Shown: piece by piece, positions 1-8,232 of the stretch
Position numbering within the stretch: the stretch's first letter is position 1
How the letters are laid out: every line of letters begins with the position of its first letter
Assembly (NCBI GenBank): GCA_945870155.1
Contig: CAMBSB010000026.1
Span: 1-44,428 of the forward strand
Reading direction: 5' to 3'
Source of the DNA: Paludibacter jiangxiensis
GTDB lineage: Bacteria; Bacteroidota; Bacteroidia; Bacteroidales; Paludibacteraceae
DNA: 44,428 nucleotides
Translations under genes and position numbers: made by a program
Notes under the pieces: model-generated
The model's database searches: none
What the model was told of the DNA's origin: nothing
The model's input: the letters and a program-made list of their open reading frames with translations, nothing else

Positions 1-35
1 ATCCCGGAGCTTTAGCGGAGGGATAAAACACCGCT
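1..35. repeat. short palindromic intergenic repeat at window edge
   Basis: ATCCC at 1-5 pairs with GGGAT at 20-24, and AGCGG at 14-18 pairs with CCGCT at 31-35, so two alternative hairpins can form. The tract is much richer in G+C than its surroundings. The window starts inside or right beside it, so its full extent is unknown. It resembles the other palindromic intergenic repeats further along, but it lacks their CCCTAACCCC core, so it may belong to a different family. Confidence 0.4.
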
Positions 36-82
36 CTGCTTATAACATGCAAATTAATCTCTTTTTAACTGGTGATTATTAA

Positions 83-610
83 TTGCGAAAAATTGGTGGT
101 TTTTTATTTGCTAATTACATAGTTGGTAAACTATCCACACCAATCAAAAAAGAAAGTTCCCCAGCCATTATTTTACTGTGTGGGAATCAACTTCATTCAT
201 CTGAAAATGAAAAAAATCGGAACACACAAGTTGAAAGTGTTGTGGATTATCTAAGTTCGTGTGGAGTGGCTGTATTTCATTTCGATAGTCGCGAAAATTA
301 TTCAACTGCGAGCAAACCAAGCTATGCATCAATAAATACCACCGATGTTGAAGCAATTATCGAATATCTCCAAACAAGAAAAGAAATATGTGGCGATAAA
401 ATAAAAGTAATTGATCAAAGTAATTGTGGTTTATTATCTCAAATGATGGCAGCCAGCGAAGGTAATAATTTGCTTGCAGAATTACCCGATTTAAATCGAC
501 TTTTCAACGAAAATAAATCAAAAACTGACTTTGTTTACAGAAGCGCAAACAACTCAATATCAACCAATAATCTGTATGAGCTTGGCAAATGGGCTTTGCA
601 GTCGAACTAA
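83..610 (+). pseudogene. eroded, internally deleted alpha/beta hydrolase (DLH/esterase type)
   Basis: The 175-residue frame follows the course of Bacteroidota alpha/beta hydrolases. A PAIILLCG strand (27-34) stands where PAVILISGSG is usual, then GVAVFHFDSR (61-70) for the strand and DDRG turn, then KIKVIDQSNCG (106-116) for the nucleophile elbow, then LPDLNRLF (134-141) for the LPGLNHLF catalytic-histidine loop. The GxSxG elbow is lost (DQSNC), the histidine position is Arg139, and about 200 residues between elbow and histidine loop are missing, as is any N-terminal domain. The only possible starts are TTG (83) or similar; no in-frame ATG occurs before residue 121. The frame has nevertheless stayed open. 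It could be a decaying gene or a small non-catalytic derivative; decay is the more likely reading. Confidence 0.55.
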
Positions 611-624
611 AAAAACGATATTTT

Positions 625-738
625 ATGAAAACTTTCAGCTACATCCCTTATCATATTTATAGTTTGTTTATTATGCTATTAGTTTATTTAATTATTGGTT
701 ACCAGTACATTAAAAGAGCAGTTGTAGTTCAAAAATAA
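625..738 (+). CDS. 37-residue single-pass membrane microprotein (hypothetical)
   Basis: ATG at 625 opens a 37-codon frame ending in TAA at 736-738. The product starts MKTFSYIPYH, continues into a strongly hydrophobic stretch (about residues 10-26, IYSLFIMLLVYLIIGYQ), and ends with a basic tail (YIKRAVVVQK), which predicts one membrane span with a positively charged end. It lies 14 bp after the eroded hydrolase and 5 bp before the serine hydrolase start, so it would be co-transcribed with the latter. No family is recognised. Its short length means it could be a chance frame, although the helix-plus-basic-tail pattern and tight spacing favour a real gene. Confidence 0.35.
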   Translation: MKTFSYIPYHIYSLFIMLLVYLIIGYQYIKRAVVVQK

Positions 739-743
739 ATCGA

Positions 744-2021
744 ATGAAGCAGTTCAAACAGTTCTCAGAAAAAATCGTATTTTTGCTAAAAAAAACGAAT
801 TGTTTAATTATCATCTTTATATCCATTATTATGAACTCTTTTGCACAAATAAACGGCTATATTAAACCCGGCTATGAACCTGTTTATAATGAGTTCAAAA
901 AAAATTTCGACAAGAAAAAAGAATGCGGGGCAGCACTCTGTGTCTATCATAAAGGCGAAAAAGTAATTGATTTGTGGGCAGGTATTGCGAATAAGAAAAC
1001 CAAATCTGTTTGGGACAAAAACACCTTGATTTTGTTCTTTTCGGCTACCAAAGGAGTTGCATCATTGTGTATTGCCAAACTACATTCCGAAGGAAAAATT
1101 GATTACGATAAACCTGTAGCTACTTACTGGAATGAGTTTGCCAAAAACGGGAAGGAAACCATAACCGTTCGTCAACTTTTGTCGCACCAATCCGGATTGT
1201 GCCTATGGGACGGAAGTTTGTCAGTTACAGAAGTGGCAGACAGAGATAAATTAGTTGAAAAACTCGAAAACACTACACCATACTGGAATCCAGGCGATTA
1301 TTGCGGCTATTCCGCTGCATTGGCAGGGCATTATATGAGCGAACTTATTCGCAGAATTGATGAAAAACATCGTTCGTTGGGTTGCTATTTTCAAGAAGAA
1401 TTAGCCCAACCATTGGGTATAGAGTTTTACATTGGTTTGCCCGATTCTATTGGCAATGAACGCATAGCACGCATTGAGATGAATAATCCATTGAAACGAT
1501 TATTTATGCTCAATAAAAGTCCGAAAGGACTGATAAAGCAAATGCTAAACCCGGGATCTCTTTGCTTTAAATCAATGACTTTAGTGAAAGGTTATAATGT
1601 GAATAAGCGCGAAACCTGGCGCATTGAAGAACCGAGTGGAAACGGAATTGGCACTGCCGAAAGTTTGGCAAAACTTTACAGCGTATTTTCACTTGGAGCA
1701 AAAGAACTAGGCATTCATCATTCCACGCTTGCTGAATGTGAAGGACCGGCATTACATCCAAAATTTTCGGATGTGGATAAAGTAATGGGAATTCCGCTGT
1801 ATTACCGCAATGGATTTATGAAGAACGGTGAAGAGTCCAAGCCATTCCCCAACGATGCTTGTTACGGTTTTGGAGGAGCAAGTGGCTCAATGGCATTTGC
1901 CGACCCGGTGAATCAGATTGGTTATTGCTATGTCCCCAACCGAATGGGTTACGATTTTCCGGATAGTCGCGAGGGCGATATTCAGAAGGTACTGTACGAA
2001 TGCATTGAAAAACAACAATAA
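744..2021 (+). CDS. serine hydrolase of the beta-lactamase/EstB family, exported
   Basis: The 425-residue protein has the class C beta-lactamase/penicillin-binding fold used by many esterases and D-peptidases. The catalytic SxxK is S100-A-T-K103, inside FFSATKGVASLC. The family LLSHQSGL motif follows at 145-152, the second tyrosine motif is Y189-S-A, and the third motif region reads FGGASGSMAFADP near residue 380 in place of KTG or HxG. An N-terminal hydrophobic segment (about 20-34, ending NSFAQ) predicts a signal peptide or anchor. The length is normal for the family. Substrate cannot be told from sequence; an EstB-like esterase or peptidoglycan/D-amino-acid hydrolase is more likely than antibiotic resistance. 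Confidence 0.85.
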   Translation: MKQFKQFSEKIVFLLKKTNCLIIIFISIIMNSFAQINGYIKPGYEPVYNEFKKNFDKKKECGAALCVYHKGEKVIDLWAGIANKKTKSVWDKNTLILFFSATKGVASLCIAKLHSEGKIDYDKPVATYWNEFAKNGKETITVRQLLSHQSGLCLWDGSLSVTEVADRDKLVEKLENTTPYWNPGDYCGYSAALAGHYMSELIRRIDEKHRSLGCYFQEELAQPLGIEFYIGLPDSIGNERIARIEMNNPLKRLFMLNKSPKGLIKQMLNPGSLCFKSMTLVKGYNVNKRETWRIEEPSGNGIGTAESLAKLYSVFSLGAKELGIHHSTLAECEGPALHPKFSDVDKVMGIPLYYRNGFMKNGEESKPFPNDACYGFGGASGSMAFADPVNQIGYCYVPNRMGYDFPDSREGDIQKVLYECIEKQQ

Positions 2022-2061
2022 AGACAAGTTATTTATTATAAAAACACTTAATATTTGATAT

Positions 2062-2775
2062 ATGACAAAATCGAATCCTTACTTGATGCTATTTATGAGA
2101 TTTGCATTATTTGCAATTTTTCAATGTTTACTTGCATTACTCTTTTTTGTACTGAAAACAAAAGATGCATGGTACACTTCACAAGGCTGGTGGATTTTAA
2201 GCGCACTATTGGCCAATATTGTAACTTTTATTGTTTTGAAAAAATATTTCAACGATAAAGGAATTCGCTATTTCGATAATTTCAAATTCGTAAAAAAAGA
2301 TTGGTGGAAAGATGTTCTTATTGTAATTGGAATGTTTTTAATTACTATTCCAATATCAACATTCCCAAATACATATTTGGCTCAATTATTATATAATTCA
2401 ACCGATGTTACTTTCCAACTTTTCTTTCGATCCATACCTTTTTGGTTGATTATTGTAGGATTTTTTTGGGCTATTACGCAAGGAATTGTTGAGTTGCCGT
2501 TTTACTTTGCATACCTAATGCCTCGATTGGAGAAACAAATGAACAATGGGTGGAAGGCTTGGTTTTTAGCCTCTTTTTTCCTTGCATTTCAACACGTGGC
2601 CCTACCTCTCATTTTCGATCTTCGGTTTATGCTTTGGCGACTCGGCATGTTCATGTTGTTTGCGTTTTTTTTAGGACTTTGTTTAAAACTGCGTCCACGC
2701 CTGTTTCCATATTTGATGATTATTCATGCTTTGATGGATATAGGTGCAGTTGCAGTGTTTTTTACTTTGAAATAA
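2062..2775 (+). CDS. divergent CPBP-type membrane protein
   Basis: The 237-residue protein has about six to seven hydrophobic segments and matches the order of CPBP (Abi/CAAX protease-like) motifs, but in degenerate form. The place of EExxxR is taken by VELPFYFAYL (one glutamate, E144, and no paired glutamate or arginine). H178 lies in AFQHVALPL (the FxxxH motif), and H222...D226 in IIHALMDIG replaces HxxxN/D. It may therefore be inactive or have altered specificity, in contrast to the intact CPBP protein encoded at 16506-17420. It lies 40 bp after the serine hydrolase on the same strand and is probably co-transcribed with it. Confidence 0.5.
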   Translation: MTKSNPYLMLFMRFALFAIFQCLLALLFFVLKTKDAWYTSQGWWILSALLANIVTFIVLKKYFNDKGIRYFDNFKFVKKDWWKDVLIVIGMFLITIPISTFPNTYLAQLLYNSTDVTFQLFFRSIPFWLIIVGFFWAITQGIVELPFYFAYLMPRLEKQMNNGWKAWFLASFFLAFQHVALPLIFDLRFMLWRLGMFMLFAFFLGLCLKLRPRLFPYLMIIHALMDIGAVAVFFTLK

Positions 2776-2840
2776 ACAGACATTCATAAGCAAAAATACG
2801 TCATTCAACAAAAAACAAATGGCATTGATAGAATAAAATA

Positions 2841-2871
2841 TTGTGACATACCAGCAAAAATTGTATTTTTG
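2841..2871 (+). promoter_or_regulatory. Bacteroidota-type promoter for the histidine kinase
   Basis: TTG at 2841-2843 and TATTTTTG at 2864-2871 are separated by 20 bp. This matches the -33 TTG / -7 TAnnTTTG pattern of the primary sigma factor in this phylum. Initiation a few bases downstream would leave a leader of roughly 15-20 nt before the kinase ATG at 2895. Confidence 0.7.
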
Positions 2872-2894
2872 ACTGTTCATAACCAACAATATAC

Positions 2895-5876
2895 ATGAAA
2901 AGCGCCACATCAAGCATTGACAACAAGGAATTAAATAAACTTCGGCTGGTTTTTGAACAAACGCCAGGAGCTATTTTTATTCTCGACCGTGAATTTAGAT
3001 TTGAATATGTAAATCCAAGTTTCACAAAACTTTCGGGTTATTCAAAGGAAGAGCTCATAGGAAATACAGTTGGCGAACTATTTTACCATAAAGATTTGCC
3101 TGAAACAAGAATTGAAATTGTTGAAAGTTTGCTGAGAGGAGAAAAATGGCAAGGCGAATTGCTTACACACAATAAAAACGGCTTTACTTATTGGGCAAAT
3201 ACACTGGCTGCTCCCTACAAAGATGAAAATGGGAATATTGATGGATATATTATTATTCAACAGGACATTTCGGATAAAAAAAGAGTAGAAAATGCTTTGC
3301 TCGAAAGTGAAATAAAGTATAAAACTCTAGTAGAAAATTCGCACGATGGTATCATGATTATTCGTGATAGTAAAATTTTGTATGCCAATGATACTATATG
3401 CGAAATGATGGGTTATTGCCTGGCAAATCAGACTATCGACATTATTCACCCCGATGACCGCCACAAAATGTTAGCCATAGGCGAGCGAAGAAGAAATGGC
3501 GACACTTCAACAATTCATGAGTCTTTGCGCCTAATTGCAAAAAACGGTGAAGTAAAAGAGTGTGAAACTGCATCAACCATTGTGGAGTTTAATGGAGAAT
3601 GGGGCGCATTTTATACGGTGCATGATGTTACCGAACGAAATAGTTTTGAAAAAGAACTCAAAAAAAGCGAGCAAAAATATCGTGAGCTAACCGAGATGTT
3701 ACCCTTAACGGTTTATGAACTCGACGAAAATGGTGTTCCTACCTATATTAATAATGCTGGAAAAGAGCTATTTGGAATTAGTGGCGATAAAGTGGAAGAA
3801 AAAGCATCAGGTTTTTTTGTTTCAAGCGATAGGGAGCGAATGTCAACTGTGTTGAATCAAGAAAAAATTAATGCAGAAAAGAATATTAATCGTGCTACAC
3901 CCGAGCCTTCAGATCCTGCCGAATATCTTATTCAAAAGCCCGATGGAGAAACTGTTCCCGTGCTTATTTATGGTACAGCCATAATTGATAATGGCAAAGC
4001 AGCCGGGTCAAGAGGTGTAATAGTGGATATTTCGGAGCGTAAAGCCATGGAAAATGCGTTGCGCAAAAGCGAACAAAAATATCGTGAATTGGCCGATTTT
4101 TTGCCTCAAACTGTTTTTGAATTAGATAGTGATGGTAATTTGCTGTATGTTAACAAATCGGGTATGGAAATGATGGGTGTTACAGAATCAGATTATGGTA
4201 AATCTGTTTTGAAATTTTTTATTCCCGAAGACCATCAAAGGATGTCGGAAAACCTTAAACCCAAAGCAAGAGAAAATTTACCTACAGCTATGAATGAATA
4301 TACAGCCTTAAAACATGATGGCAGTACTTTCCCGGTTATAATTTATGCTTTATCTGTTTTAAAAAATGACAAGCCTGTAGGAACAAGAGGAATTATTGTG
4401 GATATATCGGAGCGTAAAACTATGGAAAACGCTTTGCGCGAAAGCGAGGAAAAGTACAAAACGCTGATTGAAAACTCTCAGGATGGTATTTTTGCAATAG
4501 TAGATGACATTATACTTTTTGCAAATAATACTTTTTGTAAAATGATTGGATACACGCCTCACGAACTGTACAATAAATCAGCTGTCAGTTTAGTGTATGC
4601 TGAAGACCAAGAGCGCGGTTTGGCTATAAGCGAACGAAGAAAAAGAGGTGACTTATCTACTATAAACGATATTTTCAGGTTTGTAGCCAAAGATGGTTCA
4701 CTTAAAGAAGGGGATGTTTTTTCGTCGGTAATGGAATTGAACGGACAGCGGGTGAGTTACATTACAGTGCACGACCTTACCGAAACACGCAGAATTCAGG
4801 AAGAACTTATAAAAAGTGAACAAAAATACCGTGAACTTTCAGAAATGTTGCCCCAAACCGTATACGAACTGGATTTAAATGCCAATCTGAAATACTTGAA
4901 CAAAGCGGGCCGCGAAAAATTCGGGACAGCTTACGAAACTTCTGACATTTCGGTTTTTAGCATAGTAGTCCCGGAAGAATTGGAACGTATGAAAAATAAT
5001 TTCACGAATGTAAGCTTTAGGAATATTCCTTCAAAAGGTAATTTTTATAAACTTAGGCAGGTTGATGGTCAGATTTTCGAAGCCATGATTTCGGCCACAC
5101 CAATGATAGTGGATGGTAAAACGGTTGGACAAAGAGGTGTTGTAATTGATATTACCGATAGAATTAGAATAGAAAATGAATTACAAATAGCCAAATCTGA
5201 TTTGGAAAAACTTAATTCACAATTGGAGAAACGCGTTAAAGAAAGTTCTAAGCGACTTACCGAAGCCCGTACGCAACTTATTAATCTTCAAAAGGAAAAT
5301 CTTCAATCGCAATACGATGTGCTGAAACAACAGGTAAATCCGCATTTCTTGTTCAATAGTTTAAATGTGCTGACCTCGTTGATTAAATTAGAGCCCGATT
5401 TAGCCGAAAAATTTTCGGAACAACTATCTAAAGTGTATCGATATGTACTTGAAAATAAAGATAATGAGTTGGTGGAATTGAACACCGAACTAAACTTTTT
5501 AGATGCCTATATTTTCTTGTTAAACATCCGATTTGTCGGAAAATTGCATGTAAACCTGAAAGTTCCCGACGAAAACCGAAACGATAAAATTATTCCTTTG
5601 GCCATGCAGTTGTTGATCGAAAATGCTATCAAACATAACGTTATGTCCAAATCAAATCCACTAATTATTGATATTTATATTGACAAAGAAAATTGTTTGA
5701 ATGTTATTAATAATTTGCAGGAACGTCCATCGCAAATTGTTTCAACCGGTGTGGGATTAAAAAATATTTTGAATAGATACAAACTACTCGAACTGCCAAT
5801 TCCAACTTTTGAAAAAACAAAAAATCAATTTGTAGCGAAAATACAATTAATAAAGAATACAAGCCCTAACCCCTAA
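2895..5876 (+). CDS. six-PAS sensor histidine kinase, LytS/HisKA_7TM-less type
   Basis: The 993-residue soluble kinase has six PAS domains at about 10-128, 131-248, 252-383, 386-508, 511-632 and 635-756, each closed by a D[IV][ST][ED]R/K-type linker. A coiled coil (about 757-812) leads to the LytS-class His_kinase domain. The phosphoacceptor is H817 in NPHFLFNSLN (815-824); the ATPase N box is LLIENAIKH (906-914) and the late glycine motif is TGVGLKNI (951-958). No transmembrane segment or signal peptide is visible, so it should sense a cytoplasmic or diffusible cue. PAS2 resembles PAS5 and PAS3 resembles PAS6, pointing to internal duplication. Its partner is the LytTR regulator directly downstream. 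The last four residues and the stop lie inside a palindromic repeat. Confidence 0.92.
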   Translation: MKSATSSIDNKELNKLRLVFEQTPGAIFILDREFRFEYVNPSFTKLSGYSKEELIGNTVGELFYHKDLPETRIEIVESLLRGEKWQGELLTHNKNGFTYWANTLAAPYKDENGNIDGYIIIQQDISDKKRVENALLESEIKYKTLVENSHDGIMIIRDSKILYANDTICEMMGYCLANQTIDIIHPDDRHKMLAIGERRRNGDTSTIHESLRLIAKNGEVKECETASTIVEFNGEWGAFYTVHDVTERNSFEKELKKSEQKYRELTEMLPLTVYELDENGVPTYINNAGKELFGISGDKVEEKASGFFVSSDRERMSTVLNQEKINAEKNINRATPEPSDPAEYLIQKPDGETVPVLIYGTAIIDNGKAAGSRGVIVDISERKAMENALRKSEQKYRELADFLPQTVFELDSDGNLLYVNKSGMEMMGVTESDYGKSVLKFFIPEDHQRMSENLKPKARENLPTAMNEYTALKHDGSTFPVIIYALSVLKNDKPVGTRGIIVDISERKTMENALRESEEKYKTLIENSQDGIFAIVDDIILFANNTFCKMIGYTPHELYNKSAVSLVYAEDQERGLAISERRKRGDLSTINDIFRFVAKDGSLKEGDVFSSVMELNGQRVSYITVHDLTETRRIQEELIKSEQKYRELSEMLPQTVYELDLNANLKYLNKAGREKFGTAYETSDISVFSIVVPEELERMKNNFTNVSFRNIPSKGNFYKLRQVDGQIFEAMISATPMIVDGKTVGQRGVVIDITDRIRIENELQIAKSDLEKLNSQLEKRVKESSKRLTEARTQLINLQKENLQSQYDVLKQQVNPHFLFNSLNVLTSLIKLEPDLAEKFSEQLSKVYRYVLENKDNELVELNTELNFLDAYIFLLNIRFVGKLHVNLKVPDENRNDKIIPLAMQLLIENAIKHNVMSKSNPLIIDIYIDKENCLNVINNLQERPSQIVSTGVGLKNILNRYKLLELPIPTFEKTKNQFVAKIQLIKNTSPNP

Positions 5877-5882
5877 ATGGGG
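5862..5882. repeat. C-rich palindromic repeat spanning the kinase stop codon
   Basis: CCCTAACCCC followed by TAAAT and GGGG forms a CCCC/GGGG hairpin with the CCCTAACCCC core shared by other repeats in the window (24.3, 37.3 kb). The kinase stop codon TAA (5874-5876) lies in the hairpin loop, so the repeat supplies the C-terminal SPNP residues of the kinase. Confidence 0.6.
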
Positions 5883-5897
5883 ATAAAAACAAATATT

Positions 5898-6656
5898 ATG
5901 AAAATAGTAATTATTGAAGATGAAGCCTTTGCAGCTCGTCGCCTTGAAAATATGATTAGGGAAATTGACCCAAAAATTGATGTGGTAGCGAAACTCGAAT
6001 CGGTTAGTGAATCGGTGCAATGGCTTAAAACAAATACCCAACCCGATTTGATATTCTTAGATATTCAATTAGAGGACGATCTCAGTTTTGCTATTTTTGA
6101 GCAAATTCAAGTTCGTTCAAAAATTATTTTTACAACAGCATTCGACGAATATGCCATTAAAGCCTTTAAATTCAACAGTATAGACTATTTGCTTAAGCCC
6201 ATTAATAAGGATGAGTTAAGCAATGCTATTGATAAATTTCGGTCATGGACAGCCGAAACGTCAACAGTTATTGATGCCGTTATGCTGCGCGATTTGCTTC
6301 GTCCGCAACAAGTTTACCGTGAGCGATTTATGGTGGCAGTTGGCGATAAATTAAAAACCATAAACGTGAGCGATATTGCCTACTTCTTTTCGGCTTCAGG
6401 TATTACTTTTGTGGTGATGCACTCTAAAAGTCAGTACTCACTGGATTTTAGTTTAGATAATTTAAAGGACATGCTGAATCCGAAGGACTTTTTCCGTGTA
6501 AATCGTCAATTTTTAATTGGTTTAAAATCAATAGAAAAGGTGATAGTTTATCCCAAAAGTCGCTTGAAATTGGTGTTAAATCCTACAACTGATGCCGATT
6601 TATTTGTAAGTATCGACAAAGCTCCGGAGTTTAAACAGTGGATGGACGGAGAATAA
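5898..6656 (+). CDS. LytTR-family response regulator
   Basis: The N-terminal receiver (residues 1-115 from the chosen start) has the acidic pair ED at 7-8, phosphoacceptor D55 in LIFLD, T79/T80 and K100 in YLLKP. The C-terminal LytTR DNA-binding domain (about 140-250) shows the typical KLKTINVSDIAYFFSASG and FFRVNRQFLIGLKSI segments. The start is set at ATG 5898 because MKIVIIEDE is the usual N-terminus; an in-frame ATG at 5877 would add seven residues encoded by the palindromic repeat. The gene starts 21 bp after the kinase stop, so the two form a two-component pair, with the regulator phosphorylated by the kinase. Confidence 0.92.
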   Translation: MKIVIIEDEAFAARRLENMIREIDPKIDVVAKLESVSESVQWLKTNTQPDLIFLDIQLEDDLSFAIFEQIQVRSKIIFTTAFDEYAIKAFKFNSIDYLLKPINKDELSNAIDKFRSWTAETSTVIDAVMLRDLLRPQQVYRERFMVAVGDKLKTINVSDIAYFFSASGITFVVMHSKSQYSLDFSLDNLKDMLNPKDFFRVNRQFLIGLKSIEKVIVYPKSRLKLVLNPTTDADLFVSIDKAPEFKQWMDGE

Positions 6657-6657
6657 T

Positions 6658-6682
6658 AACCCCAAACCACTAAAGGGGTTTT
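6658..6682 (+). terminator. palindrome and probable terminator after the response regulator
   Basis: AACCCC (6658-6663) pairs with GGGGTT (6675-6680) and is followed by TTTT. This can act as an intrinsic terminator for the two-component operon. It also looks like a degenerate member of the C-rich palindrome family (CTAAAGGGG arm), so the two readings are not exclusive. Confidence 0.45.
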
Positions 6683-6703
6683 AACACGTAGAATTATCAA
6701 AAA

Positions 6704-7039
6704 ATGAATAACATACAAAAATTACGAGCGATAAAAAGCTTACATTCGCTTATTTGGATATTTATGGTGTCAGTAATATTTTATGTATTATACTCCGGAA
6801 TTTTCGACAAAGTCAATATTTACACTTGGATATGTATTTTCATAATTATTTTAGAAGGAATGGTTTTAATGGCATTCAAAATGTCCTGTCCGCTTACTGT
6901 TTTAGCTCGAAAATATTCAGATTCGACCAATCACAATTTCGATATCTATTTGCCCGAATGGCTGGCGCAATATAACAAACAGATATTTACAACCATATAT
7001 GTGATAGGGTTAAGTATCGTTATGCTTCGTGTCATTTAA
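6704..7039 (+). CDS. small membrane protein, DUF2784-like in outline
   Basis: The 111-residue protein has three hydrophobic segments (about 15-35, 40-59 and 93-109). Between the second and third lies MSCPLTVLARKYSD...FDIYLPEWL; a CPLT motif followed by an aromatic YLP segment is seen in small DUF2784-type membrane proteins, so a distant relationship is possible. No catalytic pattern is visible. It stands alone between the two-component pair and the RsgA-like gene, all on the same strand, and any link to the sensor pair is only positional. Confidence 0.5.
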   Translation: MNNIQKLRAIKSLHSLIWIFMVSVIFYVLYSGIFDKVNIYTWICIFIIILEGMVLMAFKMSCPLTVLARKYSDSTNHNFDIYLPEWLAQYNKQIFTTIYVIGLSIVMLRVI

Positions 7040-7101
7040 ATATTTCTAAAAAGGCGATTATGTTAAATCATTAAAATATTAGTTAGAAAATCACTACAGA
7101 A

Positions 7102-8175
7102 ATGAAATTGGAAGATTTAGGATACAATTTAAAACTCGAAAAATTAAGGAAAGAAAATAATCTCAATGATTTTGAGATAGGAAGAATCATCTCTGAACAT
7201 AAAGAAAGATATATTGTAAAAACGGAGAAAGGCGAGTTTGAAGCTGAAATCACAGGTAATTTGAGGTTTTCAGCAAAAACGCGCGAAGATTTTCCTGCCG
7301 TGGGCGATTGGGTGGCATTTACAAGCTATGAAGATGGTTTTGCCATTATTCATAAAGTACTTCCCAGGTTTTCAACTATCAAAAGGCAAGCAGTCGGACA
7401 GTTTGGAGAGATACAAATTATAGCGACAAATATTGATTATGCATTTCTGATTCAAGCCGTTGACCGAGACTTCAATATCAATAGATTGGAAAGATACCTG
7501 ACTATTTGCTATTCAGCGAAAGTAAGTCCGATAATTGTGCTTACAAAAACAGATTTGATAGCCGAACAACAACTTTCAGACATAATGGAAAGTGTGAGTA
7601 TTCGCATTAACAATATTCCGGTTATAGCCATAAGCAACGAAACACAAGATGGTTACGACACTGTAAAATCCATTCTTGAGAAAGGAAAAACCTATTGTAT
7701 GTTGGGCTCTTCGGGTGTTGGAAAATCCACTTTATTGAATAATCTTTCGGGAAGATCAATTATGAAAACTGACACCATCAGCCTGAGCACAAGCAAAGGA
7801 AGGCACATTACAAGCCATAGGGAATTAATAGTATTGGAAAGTGGCGGAATATTGATTGACAATCCGGGGATGCGCGAAGTGGGCATTGCTGATTCCGAAA
7901 GTGGTTTAGAAACCACATTCGACCATATTATGAGTCTTTCACAAAATTGTAGATTTAAGGATTGTACACACACCAATGAGTTAGGCTGTTCGGTAATTGA
8001 AGCAGTAGAAAACAGAGAATTAGACAAGAGTTCCTACCAAAATTACCTGAAAATGGAACGCGAAAAAGCGCATTACGAATCGACTTTGGAAGAAAAGCGA
8101 AAGAAAGATAAAGAGTTTGGCAAAATGCAAAAGAATTACAAAAAGGATAAGAATAAAAAGAATGACTTATATTAG
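7102..8175 (+). CDS. rsgA: RsgA-family circularly permuted GTPase (long paralogue)
   Basis: The 357-residue protein has an OB-fold N-terminus (about 25-95), then the permuted GTPase order: G4 TKTD (148-151), G1 GSSGVGKST (202-210), G3 DNPGM (253-257). The zinc knuckle ligands are C283, C288, H290 and C296. RsgA releases immature 30S subunits late in ribosome assembly. Compared with the second copy at 31732-32655 it has about 25 extra N-terminal residues and a lysine-rich tail (after about residue 330), so it belongs to a distinct long subgroup. It could be a stress or niche-specific variant, whereas the shorter one looks like the housekeeping copy. Confidence 0.88.
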   Translation: MKLEDLGYNLKLEKLRKENNLNDFEIGRIISEHKERYIVKTEKGEFEAEITGNLRFSAKTREDFPAVGDWVAFTSYEDGFAIIHKVLPRFSTIKRQAVGQFGEIQIIATNIDYAFLIQAVDRDFNINRLERYLTICYSAKVSPIIVLTKTDLIAEQQLSDIMESVSIRINNIPVIAISNETQDGYDTVKSILEKGKTYCMLGSSGVGKSTLLNNLSGRSIMKTDTISLSTSKGRHITSHRELIVLESGGILIDNPGMREVGIADSESGLETTFDHIMSLSQNCRFKDCTHTNELGCSVIEAVENRELDKSSYQNYLKMEREKAHYESTLEEKRKKDKEFGKMQKNYKKDKNKKNDLY

Positions 8176-8232
8176 AAATTAATAGAAATCTTTCAGCAAT
8201 ATATTTAGTAATTTAATTTAAAAAATACTATC

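Noticed and set aside
1-60. A possible integron attC site at the left edge
   Set aside because: The tract can fold, but the conserved RYYYAAC and GTTRRRY core sites are not both present and no integrase or cassette array follows.
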